DNA of 64,000 nucleotides. Source: Dipteronia dyeriana (taxonomy: Eukaryota > Streptophyta > Magnoliopsida > Sapindales > Sapindaceae). The stretch is taken from the NCBI GenBank assembly GCA_032871835.1, contig CM065299.1:30430074-30494073 (forward strand). Direction: 5' to 3'. Position numbers and translations under genes: made by a program. Below the pieces are notes generated by a model, which had not been told where the DNA came from, ran no database searches, and saw only the letters and a program-made list of their open reading frames with translations. How positions within the stretch are numbered: position 1 is the stretch's first letter; every line of letters begins with the position of its first letter. Shown piece after piece: positions 53,558-64,000 of this stretch.

Positions 53558-55988
53558 TGTTAGGATTATGCTCGATAGCAAGATTGTAATATTGTAACTA
53601 ACAAGCTTTTTCATATGAATAAAGTGATTTCTGGTTTAACAAATCTTATAGCATTTATAGTTTAATTATTATAATTGTCAAAAGTAAATAATCATAAGGT
53701 TAAAATACTATGAGAAAAGAAGAATTGTTCATACATCTAGATATGTATGAGATATACACAATTCTTTAGTTAGTCTTGAATAATATTCACAACTTAAGAT
53801 AGAAGGTTGGGCGCCTTTATCTTGTCAAAGTTGTAGATTCTTTTGCTAGCATTTGAGTGGGATCAAATGTGTTATGATGAGTCTAAAATCATCAAAGTGT
53901 GGTGTCTTTGGGCAAAAGAATCTAGTGCACTGGGTGCATTGAATAGGATCAAAATGAAATACTTTATCTAGAACCGTCAATGGATAAAAGTTTTCATTTG
54001 AAGACAATCGGAGAGTCTATCTTAGTCCTAAGATAAATGATGGACTTATGGTTGCAAGTGTTATTATTTCAGCTATCAATGAGTACGATTATATAGCATA
54101 GTCTATCCTCGATATTTTGGTGGTATTCATTTGTTAATCGATAGAGGACTTCATTTATAGATATGGACATCGTGGCTCCATTTATTGAATGAGAGTATAA
54201 TACCATCATAGGATGTTTTGAGGTATTGGATATTAAATTTTAATGTTAAGTTTTCAATAGTATCTATTGAAACATGGCTTCTAGACAAGTCAAAATATCC
54301 AAGTTCAAAATGTGGTCATATGAGTAAATGTGGTAACTTGGAAAGCTATAGGCAGTCCATGAGCTCTTGGAGATTACTTGTATTCTTCATGAGGATACAC
54401 TTTCTCTAATAAGGTTGTCTAGAGTATGAGTGAGTAACATCAACTTATTCTATCTTTATTTAAGAATTCAATTTTAGTTCTTTTGTGGAATGAACTAAAT
54501 TTAAATAGATCAGACCTAAGTGAATCATTTGTTGATTGTGATTAGGTTGTGTCTATTGGAGCTTAAATTTAGATAGCCCGCCAAGATCCTCAATCCACAC
54601 GAACATGCATGGATCACTTGATATATTATACCGGACCAATTTAGGGGTCCATCTAGATTTGTATTAAGGCATGAGAATATTTTTCTTTTTGTAAGAATAG
54701 GTCTAGTTCACATGTGGACTTTTTATTAAGGTCCAATGGATTTAATAAAATAAGAAAAATAATATATGACTCATATATATGGTATAGGAGGCAAGGCTAT
54801 TAAGAATGGCTTAAATATATTATTTTTTATTTTTTTATTTAATTAAATAGAAATTAATTAATTTGTTAATTAATTAATTATTTAATTAAAAGTCAAAATC
54901 TTTTTCCTAATAGAAGATGGTCTCCTAAAACTAATCTATTGTTGGTAGTATAGTTAATGTTAAAGACTATATTTGATAAGTAGATAAATAAATGGAGTTA
55001 TTTATCTAATCAAATTAGGAAGTCTTTAATATGGTTACAAATACACTTTTGAGTTGGATTAGGAGTCTTGTTGTTAGGATAGAATTCTATTTTGAAAATG
55101 ATTCTTAACCACCAAGTAAATCTACCTAAGGAAAGGATTCTTAACTACCAAGTAATCCTTATTAGGAAAAGAGTAAACTCTCCTAATCTATATCAATGAT
55201 AATATCGGCCAGCCCATATGGATATAGGAGAAGTCAGATTTCCTTTTAGATAAGGATTCTTAGCTACCAAATAAATCCACCTAAGGAAAGGATTCTTGCT
55301 AACCAAGTAAATCCTTCTTAGGAAAGGATTTATGATCCTATATATATGTGTGTGTGATTTTCGACCAGCCCTAAGAATTCTACGATGAAAATTTCGGCCA
55401 TGCTAGGTAATTTTGAAGAGAGAATTTGGCATAGCAAGAGAGAATTTTGAGGGAGAAAAATGAGTTTTTGCTCTAGACAAAATTCAATCAACTCATAGAA
55501 AAAGGGTGTGAAATTCGGTCAAGGAGAAAAGAGAAAAAGAGATAGTTTTTGTTTTCGATAGTACACTAGTATCCTTTACATCAAAAGGGTTTTGTGTATA
55601 ACATCGAATCAAGGTTCATGCGAGTTTCAATCAAATTGATTGACAATTCACAAGTGGCCGGACGTTCTTGATTTTTCTCTTGGAGGATATTTGTAACTAA
55701 CAAAGAAATAGATTTTGTTTGTTTCCATCCTCATGTATACAATTTAAAGAAAGGGAGCCCACACTCCTAGGTGATTCACATTCGTGATTGGATTGGAAGA
55801 TCTTGCGGAATCAATTCGACGCTTGTTCAATTGTCACGAGAAAAAGATAGGACATTTTTTATATATGTAAATTAATCTAGGGTTAAGGTTCTCGTTGCAT
55901 AAAAGGGAAAATAATTTATTTATACGCAAACCCTAATTTTCATTTTTATCACGCTTCCGTTGCGTTTTGAACCGTTCTTTTCCCTTCA
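53558..55988 (+). repeat. Copia A2 3' LTR (2431 bp)
   Basis: TGTTAGGATT to TCCCTTCA. Direct subrepeats of about 40 bp at 55095-55325 (CTACCTAAGGAAAGGATTCT then TAACTACCAAGTAA variants, about five). Confidence 0.93.
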
Positions 55989-55993
55989 AAAAC
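55989..55993. other. Target-site duplication AAAAC (right) of Copia A2
   Basis: Matches 51749-51753. Confidence 0.93.
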
Positions 55994-58439
55994 AAGTGAA
56001 GAACAAGTAATTGTAACACATACACAATCTATATTATAGAAAAGAAGTCAACTTACATAAAGAGTTATATCCATAGTATTCAAATAACAAATACAAATAT
56101 AAGAGAGATAGGGATAGAGAAAAGTTGACACAAGATATAACGTGGTAAACCTTCGAAGAGGAAACATCCACGGGTTAGCAACCATCGGCAAACAAAATCC
56201 ACTAGTAGATAAGACAAGTACAATCTCTCAAGTGACCCCTTCACCTAGAAACTACCCTCCTATCCTACTCATGAAGATGTCACCCTCTTGCTCAACAGTC
56301 CGAGGTCTCACACCTCTTGTCAAGACTTCCTCGTTCACCCTTCCGGATCCTCATGACCCTAGGCAAGACTTCTTGCTCAACTATCCGAGTCATCCCGACT
56401 CTAGTCAAGACTTCCTCGCTCACCCTTTCGGATCCTCATGACCCTAGACAAGACTTCTTGCTTGACTATCCGAGTCCTCCCGACTCTAGTCAAGACTTCC
56501 TTGCTTGGCAATCCAAGGCTTCACACCTCTAGCCAAGACTTCTTGCTCAACACCATAGGTTTCACACCTATTGTCAAGACTTCCTTCTCACAAGGCATCT
56601 AGGTGATCATGAATGCAAACTGCAAACAAGCACGCAACATAGAATGTTATGATCAACACATCCTATGGAAAATACTAGACATGAGCATGAATGCACAAAT
56701 CAAATGTAGTATAGTCAATCATGCATGTTTAATCCATCTAGATCATGTAAGATATGTTCAACATTAATTACAACCTAGATATATGCATAGATCTAAAACT
56801 TGAATCACAAGATATGTTCAATTAACACATAATCAATTTTAAATCTCATAAACCAAAAACATGCTAAAATCATATGACAAAGTCATTTAGATTAATGCTA
56901 AAGTTCTAAAGCATATTCCTATACGTAGATTCAACAAAAAACATGAATAGCTCAAAAGAACATAAGCACATGTATCATTGTGAGAAATTGGCCAAAGAGA
57001 GCCTAATACATGTGAGGAACTATTTTTTACAAAATCAATCAATCAAAGATCATTAAATAGTCCTAGAATCAAAGCTAGCACAATACAATCCCAAACATGT
57101 GAAAACATAGGTAAAATCAAAACCTAACTCAACATGTGAGATTTCAATTGAAACTCATCCTAGCTTTAAATGAGTTCAAAATTTAAATCAAAACAATCAC
57201 AAGACACTTATATATGTTGAAGAAGAAAACCCAAGGCAATTGACCAAGTTTTAAAAGAAAACTTTGAGAGAAAATTAATACCTTAGTTGATTTTGGTGCA
57301 GTCCCGTTTTTGTGAGTTTAGACTCCAAAAAAAGCAATAAAACTCACTCAAACCTTCAGAGAAAAGATGTAGGATGAATAGAAAAACACTCTCAACTTTG
57401 AATCACTCAAAGCAGAGTTCAAATGAAGAAGTTATGGTGTTTGGAAGGTGAGCAAATGTAGAGAGAAAATTCTGCACTCAAGTTTTTAAATTTCTTCTTA
57501 GAATGAAATGTGAGAGGGAAGGGAAATATAAAGGAGAGGGAAATAATAGTAGCAAAAGGACCAAAATACCCTTAAGTGTACCAAGCCTGCTTGCTGCCTG
57601 AGATGGGGCATGGGCATCTCGGGGCAGCAAGCATTCTGTCCCGAGATGGTCAAGTGCCATCTCGGGAAAGGGTGCTTGGTTGCACTTCTTTTCCTCGCGC
57701 ACTCCCCTCGCGTTCTTCTACCGTTCTCTGGCCTCCGAACTTGGAATTCTAATACGTTTATGGGTTACTAACCGTAACTCTCTCACAGACATGGAAATAT
57801 AAGATACTTAACCCAAAAAATAATAATTCCACTCGATATACGAAGACGAAGACAATGTATGCAACATGAGTTGAAAGTGTAGTATCTTTTGACTTAGAAC
57901 TTGAAATAAATAGTATGAGTAACATAAATGACCAGAACTCAATCAAGAATGATTTAAGACTAAATTCAAGTTCAATATCCATGTTATACAAACATATACA
58001 TATACAAACACAATTCACACTAGAATCCAAACTACATAGAGATAGTCTCCAATCATGCACTTTCCAAAATATGTTATTTCCATACCAATGCATGAGCATT
58101 CATCTTTAAGTGTGTGAATGTGTTATACATGGTGCACAATGATGTAGGGACACATATGAATGAATTGTATATGTATGTCTATTATAGTGCACAATGATGC
58201 AGGGACACATATGTATGAATTGTGTGTGTGTCCTTAAGCCTTGTAAGAGAAAGATAAGGTCTTAGTATACCTTTGTAGAACCATATTGCATCCTTTCTCT
58301 TTCAAGACTTTGAACTTGTTTTGACATGTTGTTCATTCTTCTTTGAAGCTTGAATCATCATGAATCTAAACAACTAAATCACTACAAGTAAACATCATTT
58401 TGATATGGAATTAATGCAAACACAATCTAAAACCAAACA
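55994..58439 (-). repeat. LARD-like left LTR, part after A2
   Basis: Aligns with about 60150-62594. Ends AAAACCAAACA at 58439, next to the PPT. No coding frame; the short frames here (for example 56142-56532) are made by the minisatellite. Confidence 0.92.
56290..56590. repeat. 43-bp minisatellite in the LARD-like left LTR
   Basis: About seven units with GTCAAGACTTCCTCGCTCAC / GCAAGACTTCTTGCTCAACT alternating, each followed by a CCGAG-, CCGGATC- or TTCACACCT-type part. Confidence 0.9.
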
Positions 58440-58453
58440 ATCTCCCCCTTTGG
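58440..58453 (-). promoter_or_regulatory. Polypurine tract of the LARD-like element
   Basis: CCAAAGGGGGAGAT on the minus strand abuts the 3' LTR (TGTTTGG on the minus strand). The form resembles plant Copia PPTs. Similar tracts lie at 58706-58716 and 58833-58845. Confidence 0.88.
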
Positions 58454-58897
58454 CAAATTCCATGTCAAAACACCTATACATTTACTACAAATATAAAAAT
58501 GAAGATAGGTCACAAAGTCACTCCCTCACATTACAATGAATAAGATTCCTTTAACTAATCTTCATCAACTCTTGAACTTCATCTTGATCTTCTCTTAAAG
58601 CAACCTACAATTCATCTCACAGCACAATGCATATACAAGAGAAAAACAACAAATGGCAACATATAATATGGATAAGAATATACAATTAAGTCCACAAATA
58701 CTTGTATCTCCCCCTCAATACATGCCAAAACACAAGAATTCTTAACCAAATCTTAAGACTAATTATCACATGCCATTGAAAGTTCAAAAGTTCACAAAAA
58801 CAACATAAAAAGAAACTAAGTAACTAGCATATCTTTCTCCCCCTTTTTGACATGAAATGATGTCAAAACTTAAGAAATATACCACAAGACTCAAATA
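58454..58897 (-). other. LARD-like 3' untranslated stretch
   Basis: AT-rich, no gene. It carries the two extra AGGGGGAGA-type tracts. Confidence 0.6.
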
Positions 58898-59957
58898 CTA
58901 GCTACTTGGTCCACCAAAGAAAGTCGTGTGAGTAGTTGATCTAACATAATGCTTGAGAGATGGTCTTGAACTAGAAGCAATACATTCCTCCAACTCTTTT
59001 ATCCTAACATCTTGTTGAACAACTATAGCACTAAGTTCATCAACCTTCTCCTTCAACTGGATAGCCCAATTCGGAAGAATATTTGTGCTAATCACATGAC
59101 TATCAACTTGAGAACTACTAAATAGTCCAAAAGTATCACAAGTCTTACCCTTATTCTTATATGACATGTATGACACACGTTTATCACAATACTTTTCCAA
59201 GGGTTGAACTAACACATCATCTTCTCTACTTTTAACCCCACGAGCTAAACATAGTGAAGTAATAAACCTCGGTAATGCAAGCTTTTTATCACCTCTAGTA
59301 GAGAAAGCCACACTATCAATGTAATACATGAGAAGATCTCCAAGGTTTATAGGTTGATTAGTCACCAAGGCATACACTATTTTGATCTTGTCCTTATTCA
59401 ACTCGGTTGAATTTGAATATCCAATAATGTTAGTGCAAATGAATAGATGCCAAAATGCACTAGCCTTAGTTAACTCATGTTGACTAATATATGCTCAACC
59501 TTTCCACTCAAAAGAAGCATTGTCACAAAGAGTTCTACCTATGATATTAAGATTCTCAATGACATCCACATCTAGAAAACTAGAAACTATATCATTAAAT
59601 AGAACAAGAAACTTGTTAATGTTTTTCGGGTTAACTCTAAACACAGCACCCCTAATCTCCATCAAAGTATCCAATAAGGTGGCACTCTCTCTATATTCAA
59701 GATAAAACTCTCTAACAAGAGTATCATTCACAATTCCTAACATGCTCACCCAAGACTCCCAATTTCTATCCTTTGAGCACTTAAGAATATAAGAATCTTT
59801 ACATTTATCTAAGTCAATGTCTCTCTCTTGAAATATATTATTTTTTCCAAAGATCCCTAAATCTTTTATCCTTGAAGCTTTGGATCCTTTTGAGGTAGAC
59901 TTGGCTTTCACAATGGGATTCAATTGATTTCCACTTCCGGTAATATTAGTTCTTCCC
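58898..59957 (-). pseudogene. Putative plant transposon protein of the LARD-like element
   Basis: Minus strand. The likely start is ATG 59957 (MGRTNITGSGNQ), 25 bp inside the LTR; an ATG in the LTR edge (59992) is in the same frame. Blocks: RNWESWVSMLGI, LVREFYLEYRESATLLDTLM, FRVNPKNINKFLVL, then, after one TGA (near 59493), KIKIVYALVTNQPINLGDLL, LALPRFITSLCLARGV and a C-terminal coiled coil LKEKVDELSAIVVQQDVRIK. The order Wexx, LVREFY, FxxxxINxFL, (WH)xF, LLYAxxTxxxINxGxxI, FPxLIxxLCxxxGV matches the 'putative plant transposon protein' domain (I believe PF20167). Only the single stop breaks 365 codons. Function is unknown. Confidence 0.72.
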
Positions 59958-59981
59958 ATTTGTTCTTGTGTTATAAGATGC

Positions 59982-62594
59982 TGAAAATACAATCACGGTT
60001 AAATGCTCAAGGCTAACCAAGAGGGGGGGGGGGGGGGGTGAATTGGTTAGGCACCTTTTTCGACTCCCTTAGAAACAAACAAAAGTTTGTCCCTCTAGAT
60101 TGCTTGTATCACAATATATATATTAATTAAAGACAATTAATCAATATATAAACACAAGTAAAGTGTGATATAAATAAGTAATTGTAACACATACACAATC
60201 TATATTATAAAGAGAAAGTCAACATACATAAAGAGTTCTATCCATAATACAAATATTAGAGAGATAGGGGTAGAGAAAAGTTGACACAAGATATAACGTG
60301 GTAAACCTCCGAAGAGGAAACATCCACGGGCTAGCAGCCACCGGTAAACAAAATCCACTAGTAGATAAGACAAGTACAATCTTTCAAGTGACCTCTTCAC
60401 CTAGAAACTACCCTCCTATCCTACTCTAGAAGTTGTCGCCCTATGCTCGACAATTCGAGGCTTCACACCTCTTGTCAAGACTTCCTTGCTCACCTTATCC
60501 GGATCTTCACAACCCAAGGCAAGACTTCTTGCTCAACTATCCTAGTCTTCCCGACTCTAGTCAAGACTTCCTTGCTCACCTATCCGAGTTCTCCCAACTC
60601 TAGGCAAGACTTCTTGCTCGACTATCCAAGGCTTCACACCTCTAACCAAGACTTCCTTACTCGACAATCTGAGGATTCACACCTTTAGCCAAGACTTCTT
60701 GCTCAACACCATAGGTTTCACACCTATTGTCAAGACTTCCTTCTCACAAGGCATCTAGGTGATCATGAATGCAAAATGCAAACAAGCACGCAACATAGAA
60801 TGCTATGATCAAAACATCATATGGAAAATACTAGACATGAGCATGAATGCACAAATCACATATAGTCTAGTTCATCATGCATGAGTAGTCAATCTAGATT
60901 ATGTAAGATATGATCAACATTAATCACAAACTAGATTCATGCATATATCTAAACTTGAATCACAAGATATGATCAACAAATTACAAGATAAAGTTTAAAT
61001 CACAAAAACCTAAAACATGCTAAAATCATATGACAATGTCAAATAGATCTAAGCATAAGTTCTAGAGCATATTCCTAATCGTAGATTCAACAAATCACAT
61101 GAATAGCTCAAAAGAACATAAGCACATGTATTATGTGAGAATTTCTGCCAAGAGAGTCTAATACATGTGATGAACTATTTTTCTCAAAATCAATCAATCA
61201 AAGATTACAAAATAGTCCTAGAATCAAAGCTAGCACAATACAATCCCAAACATGTAATAACATAGGCAAAATCAAAACCTAACTCAACATGAATGATTTC
61301 AATTGAAATTCAATCTAGCTTTGAAAGTGTTCAAAACACAAATCAAGACACTCACAATACACAAATATGTGTAGAAGAAGAAAACCCAAGGCAATTGACC
61401 AAGTTTTTAAAGAAAATTTAGAGAGAAAATCAATACCTTAGTTGATCTAGGTGCAATCCCGTTTTTGTATGATTAGACACCAAAAATAGCAGCAAAATAA
61501 ACTCAAACCTTCAGAGAAAAGATGGAGGATGAATAGATGAACACTCTCAACTTTGAATCACTCAAATCGGAGTTCAAATGAAGAAGTTATGGTGTTTGGA
61601 AGGTGAGAAAATTTAGAGAGAAAATTCTGCACACTTGATTTGAATTTCTTCTTAGAATGAAATGTGAGAGGGAGAGAGATTATAAAGGAGTGGGAAAGAA
61701 GGAAGATGAAAAGACCATTTTGAACTCCTTTGGAAGTGGTCCCCCAAGATGGCACGTGGGCATCTTGGGGAAGCAAGGTTGTGCGGCCGAGATGGCCACG
61801 CCCCATCTCGGGCATGCACACCTCCATGGCCTATTGGCCATGGTGCATTCCCCTCGCGCTTCTATAGCGTTCTTCGACTGTTCTCCGGCCTCTGAACTCG
61901 GAATTTGAATCCATTTATGGATTACAAACCATAACTCTCACACGGACATGGACATATAAGATACTTAACCTAGAATATAATAATTCGACTCGATATACAA
62001 AGATGAAGACAATGTATGAAACATGAGTTGAAAGTATAGTATCTTTTAACTTTGAACTTGAAATCAATAGTATGAGTAACTGAAATGACCGAAACTCAAT
62101 CAAGAATGATTTAAGACTAAATCCAAGTTCAATATCCATGTTATACAAACATATACACACAAACACAATTCACACTAGAATGCAAACTACATAGAGATAG
62201 TTTCCAATCATGCATATTCCAAAGCATATTATTTCCAAACCAATGCATGAGCATTCATCTTAAAGTGTGTAAATGTGTTATACATGGTGCACAATGATGC
62301 AAGGACACATATGAATGAATTGTATGTGTGTGCCTATAAAGGTGAACAACTATTCAGGGACACAAATGTATGATATGTGTGTGTGTGCCTAAGCCTTGTA
62401 AGAGAAAGATAAGGTCTTAGTATACATTTGTAGAACCAAATTGCATCCTTTCTCTTAGAAGACTTAGAACTTGCTTTGACTTGTTGTTTCTTCTTCCTTG
62501 AAGCTTGAATCATTATGAACCTAAACAACTAAGTCATTACAAGTAAACATCATTTTGATATGGAATTCATGCCAACACAAACTAAAACTTAACA
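59982..62594 (-). repeat. LARD-like right (5') LTR (2613 bp)
   Basis: TGAAAATAC to CTTAACA on the plus strand. Complete and uninterrupted. Contains a G-run (about 60023-60038) in the same motif as the left LTR. Confidence 0.93.
60440..60740. repeat. 43-bp minisatellite in the LARD-like right LTR
   Basis: Counterpart of 56290-56590, six to seven CAAGACTTC-anchored units; unit order and number differ slightly between the LTRs. Confidence 0.9.
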
Positions 62595-62603
62595 GATGCT
62601 ATA

Positions 62604-64000
62604 TGTTAGGATTAAGCTCGATAGCAAGAGTGTAATATTGTAATTAACAATCTTTTTATATGAATAAAGTGATTTCTAGTTTAACAAAACTTATAGCATT
62701 TATAGTTTAATTATTATAATTGTCAAAAGTAAATAATCATAAGGTCAAAAGACTATGAGAAAAGAAAAATTGTCCATACATCTAGATATGTATGAGGTAG
62801 ATACAATTCTTTAGTTAGTCTTGAATAATATTCACAACTTAAGATAAAAGGTTTGGGTGCCTTTATCTTGTCAAAGTTATAGATTCTTTTGCTAGCATTT
62901 GAGTGTGATTAAATGTGTTATGATGAGTCTAAAATCATCAAAGTGTGGTGTCTTTGGGCAAAATAATCTAGTGCACTAGGTGCATTGAATAGGATAAAAA
63001 TGAAATACTTTATCTAGAACCGTCAATGGATAAAAGTTTTCATTTGAAGACAATCGAATATTCTATCTCAATCCTGAGATAAATGATGGACTTATGGTTA
63101 CAAGTGTTATCATTTGAGCTATCAATGAGTACGATTATATAGCATAGTCTATCCTCGATAGTTTGATGGTATTCATTTGTTAATCGATAAAGGACTTCAT
63201 TTATAGATATGGACATCGTGGCTCCATTTATTGAATGAGAGTAGAATACCATCATATGGATGTTTTGAGGTATTGGATATTAAATCTTAAAGTTAAGTTT
63301 TCAATAGTGTCTATTGAAAAATGGCTTCTGGACAAGTCAAAATATCCAAGTTCAAAATGTGGTCATATGAGTAAATATGGTAATTTGGAGAGCTGTAGGC
63401 GGTCTATAAGCTCTTGGCGATTACTGGTATTCTTCACGAGGATACACTTTCTCCAATAAGATTGTCTAGGGTACGAATGAGAAACATCAACTTATTCTAT
63501 CTTTATTTAAGAGTTCAATTTTAGTTCTTTAGTGGAATGAACTAAAATTAAATAGATTGGACCTAAGTGAATCATTTGTTGATTGTGATTAGGTTGTGTC
63601 TATAGGAGCTTAAATTTAGATAGCCCGCCAAGATCCCTAATCCACACGAACTTGCATGGATCACTTGATATATTCTATCAGACCAATTTAGGGGTCCATC
63701 TGGAATTGTAATAAGGCATGTGAACTTGTTTCTTTTTGTAAGAATAGGTCTAGTTTATATGTGGACTTTTTATTAAGGTCCAATGGATTTAATAAAATAA
63801 AAAAAATAATATATGGCTCTTATATTAAGGTATGGGCGGCAAAGGCTATTAATAATAGCTTTAATATATTATTTTTTATTTTATTATTTAAATAAATAGG
63901 AATTAATTAATTTGTTGATTAATTAATTATTTAATTAAAAGTCAAAATCTTTTCCTAGTAGGAGATGGTCTCCTAAAACTATACTATTGTTGGTAGTATA
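62604..64000 (+). mobile_element. Copia A3: start of a third family-A LTR
   Basis: TGTTAGGATTAAGCTCGATA onward, close to the A2 3' LTR (53558 onward) over the whole 1.4 kb. Runs off the window. Only 9 bp separate it from the LARD-like LTR. CTATA (62599-62603) would be its left TSD. Cannot tell a solo LTR from a full element. Confidence 0.9.

Larger units (their letters stand above)
51754..55988 (+). mobile_element. Copia A2: internally deleted Ty1/copia element, 4.2 kb
   Basis: Plus strand, TSD AAAAC. 5' LTR is cut after 463 bp and joined directly to RT; gag, protease, integrase, PBS and 2.0 kb of LTR are gone. RT core, RNase H, PPT and a full 2431-bp 3' LTR remain. Same family as A1 (protein blocks and TGTTAGGATTATGCTCGATA ends). 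Confidence 0.93.
51579..62594 (-). mobile_element. LARD-like non-autonomous LTR element with 2.6-kb LTRs
   Basis: Minus strand. LTRs 51579-58439 (2621 bp without the nested A2) and 59982-62594 (2613 bp), both TGAAAATAC to TTAACA/CAAACA on the plus strand. Internal DNA is only 58440-59981. PPT present; no standard PBS. It encodes no gag, RT or integrase, only a putative plant transposon protein, so it must be moved by other elements. Flanks GTGGC (51574-51578) and GATGC (62595-62599) agree at 3 of 5 bases, so the TSD is doubtful. Confidence 0.85.

Noticed and set aside
56142..56532. Plus-strand Ser/Thr/Pro-rich frames
   Set aside because: Created by the 43-bp minisatellite of the LTR; different frames read equally well.
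56290..56590. CRISPR-like regular repeats
   Set aside because: Plant LTR minisatellite: units diverge, no constant spacer length, no cas genes.
51574..62599. Perfect target-site duplication of the LARD-like element
   Set aside because: GTGGC and GATGC match at only 3 of 5 bases, so it is not claimed.

Overview
The window looks like repeat-rich nuclear DNA of a flowering plant, probably pericentromeric or gene-poor. It is AT-rich and made almost wholly of nested, decayed transposable elements. Plant hallmarks are primer-binding sites complementary to plant initiator-Met tRNA, Copia polyproteins, Ty3/gypsy elements with an extra antisense gene, a MULE transposase, DUF1985/Ulp1-type genes, a PIF/Harbinger transposase and a plant-type (divergent-loop) cyclophilin fragment. 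I see no intact host gene, tRNA, rRNA or CRISPR array. Nearly every coding stretch has stops, frameshifts or deletions, so most entries are given as pseudogenes or as domains within an element.

Layout. (1) 1-2146 and 12292-about 14474: gag region, PBS and 5' LTR of a minus-strand Copia element (Copia C). Its LTR is split by a 10.1-kb minus-strand Ty3/gypsy element of the Tat type (gypsy 1, 2147-12286; equal 892-bp LTRs; TSD AATCA). Gypsy 1 has gag, a deleted protease/RT, two RNase H domains and integrase on the minus strand, then a tandem-repeat block and a plus-strand extra gene with a Transposase_28-like domain and a coiled coil. (2) 14475-15976: an unclassified LTR-like remnant. (3) 16160-17700: a broken PIF/Harbinger transposase. 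(4) 17700-28664: the most distinctive stretch: minisatellites, a decayed DUF1985-like gene, an acidic repeat ORF and an Ulp1-like catalytic-Cys exon on the plus strand; a deleted cyclophilin copy lying between long 0.66-0.70-kb direct repeats; and the C-terminus of a MULE transposase on the minus strand. (5) 28665-36851: Copia A1 (minus; TSD GCATG), inserted inside the SWIM zinc-finger codons of that transposase. (6) 37056-43680: a left-truncated minus-strand Copia (Copia B) with a 1.87-kb 5' LTR. (7) 43681-51578: a second, more decayed Tat-type gypsy element (gypsy 2). (8) 51579-62594: a non-autonomous LARD-like element with 2.6-kb LTRs around only 1.5 kb of internal DNA coding for a putative plant transposon protein; its left LTR holds an internally deleted plus-strand Copia A2 (51754-55988; TSD AAAAC). 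(9) 62604-64000: the start of a third family-A Copia LTR, running off the window.

Relative order of events can be read from the nesting. Gypsy 1 is younger than Copia C, A1 is younger than the MULE, A2 is younger than the LARD-like element, and Copia B is younger than gypsy 2. The genes do not form a host pathway; they are parts of transposition machineries. The stretch most likely to repay attention is 18-28.7 kb, a MULE-associated DUF1985/Ulp1 module with a captured or retroposed cyclophilin and a dispersed short word (AGGGCTTGAAATCC-like) that recurs over about 8 kb.
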